Below are positions 27,920 to 37,015 of a stretch of DNA of 64,000 bases, in pieces. The position numbers and the translations under genes were made by a program. The stretch's first letter is position 1, and the number at the start of each line of letters is the position of its first letter. The DNA comes from Arthrobacter sp. EpRS71 (GTDB lineage Bacteria > Actinomycetota > Actinomycetes > Actinomycetales > Micrococcaceae). The notes under the pieces were generated by a model, which did no database searches, was not told the DNA's origin, and saw only the letters and a program-made list of their open reading frames with translations. The stretch covers positions 635,159-699,158 of the forward strand of contig NZ_LNUV01000006.1 of NCBI RefSeq assembly GCF_001512285.1, given 5' to 3'.

Positions 27920-28120
27920 TGGGTTCTTTCTGTCAGGGAGCTTCCCTGTCACGGGGTTAGCCAGATCGCGGCGTGCGGTAGCGCAACTGGCCCGTGGTTT
28001 CACGTTCTGAATGGGGCATCCGAACAGCCTCAGCAGAGTTGGAGCCGGACCACTTCCGGTAGCGGGCGCTCCTCACCGTCGACCGGGGGATCGGAGGCAC
28101 CTGTTCGCTGGTTGCCTGAG

Positions 28121-29608
28121 TCAGCCTGTGATTCCGGCGAACCCCACCACTGTGTAGCCGATAAGAGCGACGCTGACGGCGAGCAACTGGTACGGCAGGC
28201 TTGTAATCCAGTGCCGGTAAAGTGGCACCCTGGTGGAACTCGATGTCAGCAGTCCCACGTCGGACGAGATGGATGACGCGAGGCCGAATGTGCCCGCCGA
28301 TATCAAGGCGGCAACCGTGACGGGCACACTCGCGTCGATGCGGAGCGACAACTCCACGAGCACCGGGATCAGCAGGATATAGAGCGACCAGTTGAGGGTC
28401 ACGAGCATCTCGGTAGCGGCGAAGATCGCGAAGATGATCAGCGGCAGCCACTGCGGAGCGATAAAGCCCGAGACGCCATCAATGACGAACTCTGTGAAAC
28501 CGAGCGACTTAATGCCGCCGACGAGTACGAACGCCAAGGCCAGCAGCAGCACGAGCGAGAACATCTCCTTCATGCCGGTAAGCACCGCATCGACGTAACC
28601 CGTGATCGAAGCGTGGCGTTGCACGACGAGAAGAGCGCCAGTGACGAACAGGGCGAGAACGAAGCCAAGCTGCAGCTGCCCGAACACAAAGCTCACGAAA
28701 ATCACGGTGACGATCGGCGCAAGGAAGTTCAGGAAGTGTGGGAGTTTCCGGCCGTCGTCTTCGGTCGCGGCCGCTTCGTTGTGGATTCCGTCGAGATCGC
28801 GCTTGAGTGGACCGAAGATCGGGATCACCTGCACTGCGAGAAGGAATCCGATGAGGGCCCCGGCGATGGAGTAGAAGAGGAACGGCAGGATCTCGAGGTA
28901 CACGCCCATCTCGCTCGAGCCGTAGCCGGCGGCGAGCAGGAGACTGACGTAGAGGACCGACGTCGAGCCAATCGGGTTGAGTGTGGTGCCGGCCTCGCCG
29001 GTGGACCGTAGCACCGCGGCTGTGAAGGTGCGCGGAAGCCCGTAGCGGCGGTTGACGGGAGCCATGCTCACTCCGACGCCCGAGGCAGAGAGATAGTTGT
29101 CGTTCGACAGCAACAGCGATGATGCTGCGGTGACCGCGCCCGATGCGCGGGGTCCGCGGGCCAAGCGTGAGGCGGCGCGGGCGAATGAGTCGGCAAGACC
29201 CAACTGCTCAAAGACCCCGAGGAGCCCTCCGATGAGCACGAGGAGTGCGAGCAGACCGAGGTTGCCGAGGTCGGAAACCTGGGAATAGATCAGGTCGAGC
29301 CACGCAGTGGGGGCGTCGGCCCGGTGCACCATCAGCGGAGCGAGGAACCCAGCCCACAAGAAACCTTCGATAATGCGGTGCGTAATAAGGACAAACCCGA
29401 AGAGCGTCACCGCTGGCAGAAGGCTCCACCACTGGTACGCCGCGTCCTCGCCCGACGGAGCAAGCATTGTGAAGAGGAACGCGGCGAGGACGCCGGTGTA
29501 CCCAACAATCGTGCGCAGGCGCGGCGTGAATCGGCTGGCCCGTGCGGCCGGGGGCATGTCGTGGGGTGTCAACGGGGACAGGGGAATAGAGGGTGCGTCA
29601 TGCGCCAT
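28121..29608 (-). CDS. NhaC-family-like Na+/H+ antiporter or organic-ion transporter
   Basis: A 495-residue polytopic membrane protein with about 11-12 hydrophobic helices. Features of the NhaC/ion-transporter superfamily: LGLLALLVLIGGLLGVFEQLG, SNDNYLSASGVG and LNPIGSTSVLYVSLLLAAG. RBS AGGAG lies 9 bases before the ATG at 29608. Members exchange Na+ for H+ or move small organic acids or amines; in this catabolic array, uptake of the substrate or its product is plausible. The C-terminus ends GYTVVGFAGITG. Confidence 0.78.
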   Translation of the reverse strand: MAHDAPSIPLSPLTPHDMPPAARASRFTPRLRTIVGYTGVLAAFLFTMLAPSGEDAAYQWWSLLPAVTLFGFVLITHRIIEGFLWAGFLAPLMVHRADAPTAWLDLIYSQVSDLGNLGLLALLVLIGGLLGVFEQLGLADSFARAASRLARGPRASGAVTAASSLLLSNDNYLSASGVGVSMAPVNRRYGLPRTFTAAVLRSTGEAGTTLNPIGSTSVLYVSLLLAAGYGSSEMGVYLEILPFLFYSIAGALIGFLLAVQVIPIFGPLKRDLDGIHNEAAATEDDGRKLPHFLNFLAPIVTVIFVSFVFGQLQLGFVLALFVTGALLVVQRHASITGYVDAVLTGMKEMFSLVLLLALAFVLVGGIKSLGFTEFVIDGVSGFIAPQWLPLIIFAIFAATEMLVTLNWSLYILLIPVLVELSLRIDASVPVTVAALISAGTFGLASSISSDVGLLTSSSTRVPLYRHWITSLPYQLLAVSVALIGYTVVGFAGITG

Positions 29609-29712
29609 CGCAGAAACTCCTGAAGAAGAATTATGCCTGGCGGGCCCCCGCTCAAGCGCATCGAGAAGCGATGGCGAGCGGACCGTGCACCGTGCTGGTG
29701 TCAGAATGATCA

Positions 29713-29728
29713 CGCGCCGAGTGGCGCG
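29713..29728. promoter_or_regulatory. Short GC-rich inverted repeat upstream of the NhaC-like gene
   Basis: CGCGCC-GAGT-GGCGCG, a perfect 6-bp inverted repeat in the 249-base gap between the DUF3237 gene and the transporter gene. On the minus strand an AT-richer stretch (TTAGTATCC) lies just before it. It could be an operator or a weak hairpin; not assignable. Confidence 0.35.
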
Positions 29729-29857
29729 CTTGGATACTAAGATTGCATATTTACCACCCCGGGCACAAGGGCCGAACTCGTGTTGCACGTGGGACCTGTT
29801 GCGTGGTGACCCGCGTCGTCGTTCCGTGGACCGGAGGAAGCCCGCGATGCCGGGCGG

Positions 29858-30343
29858 CTATTGCGAAAAGGTGAGGACTTCGTAGAAGTCGATCGTGGTG
29901 TTGTCCTCGAGGAGAGTCGCTTGACCAATGAACATTGAGCGGGTCAGCCACTGGAGACCTGGTGACGTTGTACGAAACACAGGCGAGGTCACGAAGTAGC
30001 GCATCTCGGTGCCTTCGCCCGACTCGCCGTCCAGATGCCGCAAAAGACCGGTGTTCAGGACGTCAACGTAGTCTCCCGAGTCGCTGGCAAATCCGTATCG
30101 AGCCTCCACCTGGAACACGTCATCGGCCCGTTGCAGGCACCAGTCCCCGCCGCCGGCAGTAACCTGCCCGGTGATCTCTCCGCTCACCTGGCCACCTGTG
30201 ATGGGGATGTATTCCAGCTGTTCGGCCGTCCTGGAAGAGATGAGGACAGGTGGGGATGTCTCGGCCTTGATGGTGAAGCTGTAGCGGAAAGCGGGGGGTG
30301 TTGCCTGTAGGGGGGTGGCTGTTTCTGTGCTTGACGACGTCAT
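29858..30343 (-). CDS. DUF3237 domain-containing protein
   Basis: A 161-residue protein matching the DUF3237 (UPF0311-like) family: IPITGGQVSGEITGQVTAGGGDW, then ARYGFASDSGDYVDVLNTGL and a C-terminal YEVLTFSQ. No signal peptide. Function unknown; such genes often sit in catabolic clusters. The start is the ATG at 30343 with AAGGA before it. It follows the NylB-like hydrolase gene by 67 bases on the same strand. Confidence 0.85.
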   Translation of the reverse strand: MTSSSTETATPLQATPPAFRYSFTIKAETSPPVLISSRTAEQLEYIPITGGQVSGEITGQVTAGGGDWCLQRADDVFQVEARYGFASDSGDYVDVLNTGLLRHLDGESGEGTEMRYFVTSPVFRTTSPGLQWLTRSMFIGQATLLEDNTTIDFYEVLTFSQ

Positions 30344-30410
30344 CTGGGTTGTCCTTGTCAGAGTGTGTGTGGGTGGGTAGGTAGTGAAGGTGCCAACTGC
30401 GCAATGCACC

Positions 30411-31571
30411 TCAGCCGGCAGGCTGCTGGCTTGTCCAGTCCGCGATAGCGCGGAACATATCGAGAGTCTCGATGTCTTTGTTCAGCTCCGGGTCGTTGGT
30501 GGAACCGTACAAACGTGTGGCGGAATGCATCACGATGGTGGTTTCGGTACCCGGGTCAACATAGATGTACTGGTTGTAGACACCATTGGCTGAGAAGTCG
30601 CCACGGTCGCCGGGCATCAGCCACCACTGGTAGCCATATCCCCAGGGAAATGGCTCGCCGCCTACGATCACCGCGCCGGGGTGCAGATGCGGTGCCGAGG
30701 CGGTCAGGGAATCAGTGACCCAGGAGCTGTCGAGTATCTGGCGGCCGTTCCACTGGCCCCCATTGCGGTATAGCTCACCGACTGCAGCGTAGTCCCGCGC
30801 CGTCAGGTTCAATCCGGCATACCCCATCTCTACCCCGTTCGGATCGACGATCCAGTGGCCGGGATGGTTGAAGCCCAAAGGCTCCGCCAGGCGGCTATGC
30901 ATGTAGTCCGCCAGGTGCTCACCGGTGGCCGCCCGGATAAGGTTGGCCAGCGCCTGGGTTTCACAGCTGTTGTACCGGCAAATAGTATCTGCCGGAAATT
31001 CCCGGGCCATGGTGGCGACGATGCCTTCGTGACCGCCGTGTTGGCCCGAGGTAGCATCCGCAATGCGCAGGGGGTCGCAGTCGGGAAAGCTGTAGTCTTC
31101 GTTCCAACGCGCGCCAGATGACATCTGCAGCACACTGCGGATGGACGTACCGTCATAGGCCGATCCCGGCTCAACGGTAATGAAATCGCTGATGGGCCTC
31201 TCGATGCTGTCGATGTGGCCCTCTTGGACCGCGATGCCGACCAGCGCCGAGACCACACTTTTGGCCACGGACATGGAAATCCATGGCCGTTCGAGGGCGG
31301 CGGTGAGCATGTACCGTTCGTACCTGATCTGACCGCGCTGAACAATCAGGAGCGCCCCCACTTCCGCGGCATCAAGGTACCCTTCAATGGACCTTTCCCT
31401 GCCCTCGTGGCGATACGTTTCCGGCAATGTGACTTGTGGGCCTGTCTGCCATTGGCGCGGCTGGCTGGAGGGTTCCATCCGGCGGGTTTCAAGCAACTCG
31501 GCCATGCGGGGGAAGTTTTCGTGTTGGGGAGCGCCGGTGAAGAGTTTCAGTTCGTTGAGACTCATTGTCAT
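30411..31571 (-). CDS. Serine hydrolase, beta-lactamase/6-aminohexanoate-dimer hydrolase (NylB)-like
   Basis: A 386-residue protein of the class C beta-lactamase/EstB/NylB family. SMSVAKS is the SxxK active-site motif, YNSCETQ the second (Tyr) motif and NGVYNQYIYVDP the region of the third. GSAYDGTSIRSVLQM followed by WNEDYSF resembles the matching part of NylB, the Arthrobacter nylon-oligomer hydrolase, also about 390 residues. It may hydrolyse an ester or linear amide. No signal peptide. The ATG at 31571 or 31565 is the start; the longer open frame upstream runs into the MFS gene. Confidence 0.85.
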   Translation of the reverse strand: MTMSLNELKLFTGAPQHENFPRMAELLETRRMEPSSQPRQWQTGPQVTLPETYRHEGRERSIEGYLDAAEVGALLIVQRGQIRYERYMLTAALERPWISMSVAKSVVSALVGIAVQEGHIDSIERPISDFITVEPGSAYDGTSIRSVLQMSSGARWNEDYSFPDCDPLRIADATSGQHGGHEGIVATMAREFPADTICRYNSCETQALANLIRAATGEHLADYMHSRLAEPLGFNHPGHWIVDPNGVEMGYAGLNLTARDYAAVGELYRNGGQWNGRQILDSSWVTDSLTASAPHLHPGAVIVGGEPFPWGYGYQWWLMPGDRGDFSANGVYNQYIYVDPGTETTIVMHSATRLYGSTNDPELNKDIETLDMFRAIADWTSQQPAG

Positions 31572-31629
31572 TTCTTGGTTCCGTATCGTTTGGAGCTGAT
31601 GGGTGGGCTTGGGGAGGGCGGGGTACTGG

Positions 31630-32826
31630 TCAGGGCTTGACGGCAATCGGGTCAGCCTGGAGAGAAGGCGCCGGTGCCCGTCGAGCCAGAACGTAGGCAG
31701 CGCAGCCCAATCCTGCCGCGATGAATGCCATGGATGCCCACAGCAGAGCCTGCGTACTCCCTGTTGATTCAAGGAGGGCTCCCGCAGCGATTGGACCAAT
31801 GGCCAAGCCGCCACCAGCCATCAGGTTGATGGTGCTGGTTACCCGAGGGGAGGAATTGGTGGCCGCGACCATGGAGAACAGGTAGGGCAGCAGGAGGTTC
31901 CATGCGAATTGGAAGAGGATAGAGGACACGATGTAGGCGATCGCGGCCGTGAGTCCGATCAGGAGATAGATGCCGGCAAGGATACCGACGAAACTGACCA
32001 CGATAATCAGAGCGTTGTATTTGGTATCACCCAAAACCGAGGCAAACAGCGACGGGATCAAGCCAACGAATGTAGCGATTGCCAATGTGGTGGTGATGGT
32101 ATCGAGGCTAAGTCCGGCCTCGGTGGCGGGAACCGCAATGAAGGTCCATGCCGCTGCGGCACCGATGTAGAAGAGCAATACCGAGGCCAGGGCGATCAGG
32201 TACCGCGCTGGCGACGCCTTGGATGTGCCCTTGATTGATTGCCCGTGTTCCGCAACAGAAAGCTTGGCCGGCAACATCTGTGTGATTGGCAGTGCCACGG
32301 CGATAAGGATTGCCATGGTCAGGTAGATCGCGGAGACCGGAAGAGGTTCAAAAACGGCCGGAAAGACGGAGAGAACCACCGCTCCCAGCACTACCTGCAT
32401 GAAGATGAACAATCCGAAAGCGCGCCCCGGGTTGGCGGCCTTGCCTGCGAGAGCAAGCGCTATGACGGCTACGGAACCCGCGGCCAGCGCAGTTATCGTT
32501 CGGGCGGCCAGAAGAAGGGCAAAGTTTGTTGCCAAGGTTGAGGCCAGGTTACCCAGAAGGGCCAGCCCACCAAAGAGATAAGTGGCTCGGCGGGCGTCAA
32601 GTTTGCCCAGCCAGAAGTAGGCCGGCAACGTCGCCAGGCTGAAAGCGCCCAGTTCGAGCGAAAACAGAAGCCCTACCTGGGTGGCACTGAGATCGAACTC
32701 GGTGGCGATCTTGACGGCGAGAATGGGGGCGATCATGAGCGTCATGAAAAGTGGTGCACTCACGATTGGGACGAACAGGTAGACGGCGGCGCTTGAAAGA
32801 CGCACTGGTGATGATGACTCGGTCAT
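31630..32826 (-). CDS. MFS transporter
   Basis: A 398-residue major facilitator with 12 predicted hydrophobic helices, first around FVPIVSAPLFMTLMIAP. The loop 2-3 region has YFWLGKLDARRATYLFGGL, a variant of the MFS motif A. GGAG precedes the ATG. It is the first gene of the minus-strand array and is divergent from a TetR gene, with a perfect palindrome between, so it is likely repressed by that TetR. Either import of the catabolic substrate or drug-type export is possible. Confidence 0.88.
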   Translation of the reverse strand: MTESSSPVRLSSAAVYLFVPIVSAPLFMTLMIAPILAVKIATEFDLSATQVGLLFSLELGAFSLATLPAYFWLGKLDARRATYLFGGLALLGNLASTLATNFALLLAARTITALAAGSVAVIALALAGKAANPGRAFGLFIFMQVVLGAVVLSVFPAVFEPLPVSAIYLTMAILIAVALPITQMLPAKLSVAEHGQSIKGTSKASPARYLIALASVLLFYIGAAAAWTFIAVPATEAGLSLDTITTTLAIATFVGLIPSLFASVLGDTKYNALIIVVSFVGILAGIYLLIGLTAAIAYIVSSILFQFAWNLLLPYLFSMVAATNSSPRVTSTINLMAGGGLAIGPIAAGALLESTGSTQALLWASMAFIAAGLGCAAYVLARRAPAPSLQADPIAVKP

Positions 32827-33045
32827 TTTGTATCTCCATAGCGGGCCCGGAGCGGGCGTATGTCAACAGGGCTTGTGCACCAAAGGCGCCGGGTGTGTCA
32901 TCAGACCAGCCGTTCCGTTGTAACGGTTTCGGGTTGGCTTCGGATGTTGGGGATCCGAACTCCGGCTGGAGGGACTCTGAGGCAATCAGCGGCCACTGGT
33001 GTGAATGAAGTTTGGACGGCGTGGATCACTAATGATCTACATCAC

Positions 33046-33066
33046 ATATCTAACGGTGTTAGATAT
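33046..33066. promoter_or_regulatory. TetR-type operator palindrome
   Basis: Perfect inverted repeat: ATATCTAAC (33046-33054), GGT spacer, GTTAGATAT (33058-33066). It lies 38 bases before the TetR start and 220 bases before the divergent MFS gene, a position fit for autoregulation and control of both. A smaller palindrome, CCGTT-GT-AACGG, lies at 32915-32926, nearer the MFS gene. Confidence 0.8.
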
Positions 33067-33103
33067 AGTTGCAGACTCCAGGGAATTAGACAAGGGCTAT
33101 ATC

Positions 33104-33799
33104 GTGAAGAACATGACTGACCTCCCGGAAACAGCGCCCTCCGGCAGAAATGCGGTGGGCCGACCCGTCGTCGCCGTCTTGTCGACAGAGCGAATCGCGG
33201 AAGCCGCTTTGGAGATGATCGACGGCGGCAGGGACTTCAGTATGCGGTCACTGGCCAGGTCGCTGGGGGTCAGCACTCCCTCGCTCTACTACCACGTGCA
33301 GAACAAGAACGAGCTCGCCAACCTCATCCGAAACCTGCTCATATCCCGGCAGTCGATACCTCCCTCGCCCATGGAAGACTGGATGGAGGAAGTTCGCGCC
33401 TTGGTCACGAGCATCTGGGAAGCCTATTCGTCCCATCCACGGCTCGTTGTGCTTCTGATGGATTCACCGCTGTCATCAACTGCCGCCACGGCCATATACG
33501 ACCGGATTGCGAAGGCCCTGCGAAAGGCTGGACTGGACGACTATTCGACGGCGATTGCTTTGGAAGTACTCGACGGTTTTGCGCTGGGAAACGGTTTGGG
33601 GCATGTTCGACCGGCTGATTCCTGGGGAGATACGGAGCCCGGATCGGCTCTGGATGACGCCGTAGGAGCTTGGAATCGAAGGCCGGGAACTATGAAAGTC
33701 GCGTTCGAGGTGGGCCTTAACGCACTCTTGAACCAGATTAAGTCAGGCGGGATGTTCAGCGGCGATGCTCCTGTGGGCGACGCGATCGCAGGAAAGTGA
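33104..33799 (+). CDS. TetR family transcriptional regulator
   Basis: A 231-residue regulator with an N-terminal HTH: FSMRSLARSLGVSTPSLYYHVQNKNELANLI (the YYHVxNKxEL signature). The ligand-binding domain holds DGFALGNGLGHV, resembling TetR_C-type members. The GTG at 33104 with AAGGG 7 bases upstream is preferred; an ATG 9 bases on is possible. It is divergent from the MFS-led catabolic array and separated from it by the palindrome at 33046, its likely operator. Confidence 0.88.
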   Translation: MKNMTDLPETAPSGRNAVGRPVVAVLSTERIAEAALEMIDGGRDFSMRSLARSLGVSTPSLYYHVQNKNELANLIRNLLISRQSIPPSPMEDWMEEVRALVTSIWEAYSSHPRLVVLLMDSPLSSTAATAIYDRIAKALRKAGLDDYSTAIALEVLDGFALGNGLGHVRPADSWGDTEPGSALDDAVGAWNRRPGTMKVAFEVGLNALLNQIKSGGMFSGDAPVGDAIAGK

Positions 33800-33801
33800 A
33801 C

Positions 33802-33819
33802 CTAGGCCGCCGGGCCTAG
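33802..33819. terminator. Short hairpin between convergent TetR genes
   Basis: CTAGGCC-GCCG-GGCCTAG, a perfect 7-bp stem overlapping the stop of the minus-strand TetR gene. It could act in both directions; no T run. Confidence 0.4.
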
Positions 33820-34451
33820 CCCTCGTCGCGAAGCCAGAGCTTGCTGATGGTGCGGCTGAGCGCGCTGCGGATAGCCTGGCGGGTGGCAGGGTCCGGCGGG
33901 GTGGACAGATGATCGATTTCCAAGCCGGCGACGATTGACAGAATGATTTCGGCATCCGTTTCGGGGTCATCCGAACCCAACCGGGCCGCAATGTGGCTGA
34001 TCTGCATCTGCAGCGCCTGACGCCAAGCACGAGAGATGCGCGCCAGCTCCGGATTGCGGGTGGACTCGATCAGGAACTCGTATTCGGCCACCAAGCTGGT
34101 ACGTTCCTCAGTCAGGCCGCGCTGAACAAACGTCGCCAACTTCTCGGCCACCTCTGCCGCATCCGCGTTGACGCCGACCCCCATCACAGCCTTCAGCATC
34201 CGGTCGGCCTCGCGACGAGTGTGGAGCTCGAAGGCTGCAAGTATCAGGTCGTCCTTGGTTTTGAAATAGTAGCCAAGCGCCCCAAGTGGCAGTTCTGCCT
34301 CGGTAGCAATGGCACGCATGGACAGTCCGGCCAGACCTTTGTTGCCAACCACCCGCAGGGCAGCCTCGCGTATGGCTTCCTTGCGCGCATTCCCGCGGTC
34401 CGTAAGCGCAGGTGTCTCACGCGGCTGGGCGGTTTCCGCTTGCCGGCTCAT
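33816..34451 (-). CDS. TetR family transcriptional regulator
   Basis: A 211-residue TetR protein. HTH: LSMRAIATEAELPLGALGYYFKTKDDLILA, with the YYFKxKxxL signature. The C-terminal domain has the TetR_C_6/BetI-like pattern EYEFLIESTRNPELARISRAW. It is convergent with the other TetR gene and divergent from the amidase gene, which is its most likely target. Confidence 0.88.
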   Translation of the reverse strand: MSRQAETAQPRETPALTDRGNARKEAIREAALRVVGNKGLAGLSMRAIATEAELPLGALGYYFKTKDDLILAAFELHTRREADRMLKAVMGVGVNADAAEVAEKLATFVQRGLTEERTSLVAEYEFLIESTRNPELARISRAWRQALQMQISHIAARLGSDDPETDAEIILSIVAGLEIDHLSTPPDPATRQAIRSALSRTISKLWLRDEG

Positions 34452-34840
34452 ATCTGTAGTGCCCTTTCATCCGATGGCAGCGGCCCGCCGCACACTATGC
34501 GGCAGTGCAGATGACTGCACAGTAGCAACGCTAGCAAACGAGGCGAGCCGAGCACTTGGCGTCATGATCAGCACCTTGAGGCTAAGTAACTGAGACAATC
34601 GTTCAAGTTTTCACGCCTACTGAGGACATGCCAAAACTGACTATGTCCCAAAGTCCTGCGTTTGAGAGCTAAATACTCGTGTTATGCCTCAAGTCTTGAA
34701 GCCGCCAGATCGAGTTGATAATCTTTGGACGTTCAACTCAGAATTATCCAGACCTCCGGATTCGAGAGCGTACATGGAACCTATCCTTCCTGCCTCCGGC
34801 CTGTCGGGATCATCAACATCACTTCGTCCAGGAGCAAACA
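34452..34840. promoter_or_regulatory. Divergent upstream region TetR / amidase
   Basis: 389 bases without a credible gene. Two inverted repeats stand out: GTGCAG-ATGA-CTGCAC at 34505-34520, 54 bases before the TetR start (a good operator candidate), and GGACAT-n13-ATGTCC at 34624-34648. An AGGAG RBS for the amidase lies at 34830-34834. Confidence 0.5.
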
Positions 34841-36274
34841 ATGGACCTGAACTACCTCTCCGCCGAAAACATGCTCGCAGCCTTCCGGGAACGCACTCTG
34901 TCTCCGGTGGAAGTGTTGGACTCACTAGTGGCCCGTGTGGCCGAGTCGAGCCACGTTAACGCCGTCGCCGAGGAAATGTTCGACACCGCCTACGACACAG
35001 CGCGAAACGCAGAGGCGCGGTATGCCGGGAAAGGACCGGAACCTCGCGCCCTCGAAGGGGTTCCGGTAGCAGTCAAGGAAGAAATGCCAATGGCCGGAAG
35101 GCCGTGGCGCTTCGGTTCCCTGCTCACCGATGGAAACGTCGCGGACCACACCGAACCCATGGTCAGTCGACTGGCCGACGCTGGAGCCGTCTTGCATTTG
35201 CGGACCACGACGCCGGAGTTTTCGGTGGCAGTCACTACCCACTCGGAACTGTGGGGCGTCACACGCAATCCTTGGAACCTGGAACTCAGCCCCGGTGGTT
35301 CTTCTGGCGGCTCCGGGGCGGCGCTGGCTGCGGGGTTGACTCCGCTTGCCACCGGCTCGGACATAGCAGGTTCCATTCGCGTACCGTCGGCACTTTGCGG
35401 AGTCGTCGGTTTCCGGCCACCCTACGGGAGGGTACCGTCGCTTCCACCCCTGAACCTGGACACTTATTGCCAGAATGGGCCCATGGCCCGCACAGTCACC
35501 GACTGCGCTCTCTTCAACAACGTCATTGCTGGACCGGACCTGGCAGACCACGCATCAGTTTCTTCGGTGCCGCCGCTTCCGCTTGATTTCGGTTCGTGCG
35601 CCGGGCTGAAGGTCGCACTCGCTGTCACCATTGGTGACTACCCCGTGGTACCGGAGGCCGCAGCCAACCTTGAGGTATTCGCGAACGCGTTGCGGGATGC
35701 CGGCGCCATAGTCACTCCGGTGGAAATACCCATCACCAGGCAAGCCATCATGACAACTGCAATGGCCCATTACGGATTGATACTCGCACCCTCGCTGCTG
35801 CAAGTGGCGCCGGTTGACGATCCCCGCTGGTCTCCCGATGTCATGAACGTCATGCAAACCAGCCAAGCAGCCCTGAAGGCAGTGGGTTCTTTGCATGTAG
35901 CGGAGGAGGAAGCACGCATTCAGTCCCTGCTCGCCGGCAGCTTCGAACAGCACGATGCCCTCATCTGCCCCACCATGGCAACTGCCGGATACGCTGCCGA
36001 TGCCACGCGGGTGGAGCTCGTCGAACTCGGCGGAGGGGTCTTATTCGACAATTTGGTGAGCCAGTGCCTTACCCAGATCTTCAATATCGCCAGCCGGCAC
36101 CCTGTTCTCAATGTGCCCTCAGGGCGGGCATCCAACGGACTACCGACTGGCGTTCAAATCGTAGCCCGGCCGTTCGATGACCTCACGGCATTCCGCCTGG
36201 GGGCAGCTGTGGAGGAACGTCTGGGTTTCTGGAGTGATCCCTCGTGGCGGCCAGAACTGGCAGAAAGGGTCTGA
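34841..36274 (+). CDS. Amidase (amidase signature family)
   Basis: A 477-residue amidase. The catalytic Ser-cisSer-Lys triad is visible: Lys in VAVKEEM, the serine-rich SPGGSSGGSGAAL, and the nucleophile Ser in SDIAGSIRVPS. The family covers GatA, aryl-acylamidases and the nylon cyclic-dimer hydrolase NylA; length and context fit a catabolic amidase rather than GatA, as no gatB/C is near. The ATG at 34841 with AGGAG 6 bases before it is chosen over the longer frame. Divergent from a TetR gene. Confidence 0.9.
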   Translation: MDLNYLSAENMLAAFRERTLSPVEVLDSLVARVAESSHVNAVAEEMFDTAYDTARNAEARYAGKGPEPRALEGVPVAVKEEMPMAGRPWRFGSLLTDGNVADHTEPMVSRLADAGAVLHLRTTTPEFSVAVTTHSELWGVTRNPWNLELSPGGSSGGSGAALAAGLTPLATGSDIAGSIRVPSALCGVVGFRPPYGRVPSLPPLNLDTYCQNGPMARTVTDCALFNNVIAGPDLADHASVSSVPPLPLDFGSCAGLKVALAVTIGDYPVVPEAAANLEVFANALRDAGAIVTPVEIPITRQAIMTTAMAHYGLILAPSLLQVAPVDDPRWSPDVMNVMQTSQAALKAVGSLHVAEEEARIQSLLAGSFEQHDALICPTMATAGYAADATRVELVELGGGVLFDNLVSQCLTQIFNIASRHPVLNVPSGRASNGLPTGVQIVARPFDDLTAFRLGAAVEERLGFWSDPSWRPELAERV

Positions 36275-36404
36275 CGCCTCACTCAACGGCTCGCCTTGGT
36301 TCCAAACGGAAGCTGAGTGACCCGCCGCCATCGCTTATACCGGCCACGCCGTGGTTAGTGGGGGCGGGGCACGGTTCCCTTGCGATCCAGCGAATCGCCG
36401 GAGG

Positions 36405-37015
36405 ACTGACTGGGCACATGGATGGTCTCGCAACGTCCTGCTGAACATGATCGTGAACCGGACCTTGGAGAGACCTGGCGCGGCGCCGTCGAACTTTGTC
36501 CAACGGCTTGTTGGACAGGATTCCGAGCTGGCCCAGCAAGTCGCCAAAACCCCTACAATTTCGAATTTCTAGGCCTGTCGGGGGAAGTTGCCGAACGGGG
36601 AACTTGAACTGGCGCTGACCAGCAGGATCACCGAAACCCTGCGGGAGTTGGGCCCCGGTTTTTCGTTCGTTGGCCGGCAGGTGCACTTCGATGTTGACGG
36701 CGATGACTACTACGTCGACACGCTCTTCTTTCACATGGACCAGAACCGGTATGTGGTCATCGAGCTCAAAACAGGAAAGTTCCAGCCCGAGTATGCCGGC
36801 AAGCTGAGCTTCTATGTCGCTCTTGTCGATGACATGCTCCGCCGTGAGCACCACAACGAAACCATCGGCATCCTTATTTGTGGCATCAAGAACGACCGCA
36901 GCGTCCGATACAGCCTCGGCCGCTCAACCCGGCCCATGGCTGTCGCCGCCTATACCTACGACAAACTGCCCGCAGATGAAAAAGTCGCCCTGACTAACGA
37001 AAGCCGGGGCGGTCC
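36405..37015 (+). pseudogene. YhcG (DUF1016) PDDEXK nuclease remnant, frameshifted
   Basis: The C-terminal half of a YhcG-type protein is spread over three frames: GWSRNVLLNMIVNRTLERPG up to DSELAQQVAKTP (to about 36553), then NFEFLGLSGEVAER (to about 36596), then ELELALTSRITETLRELGPG onward. The nuclease core is intact in the last frame (DDYYVDTLFFHMDQ, VVIELKTGKFQPEYAGKL, GILICGIKNDRSVRYSLG). The N-terminal half is missing. After VALTNES the frame runs straight into an Rhs remnant, so a deletion or recombination joined two genes. Confidence 0.8.
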
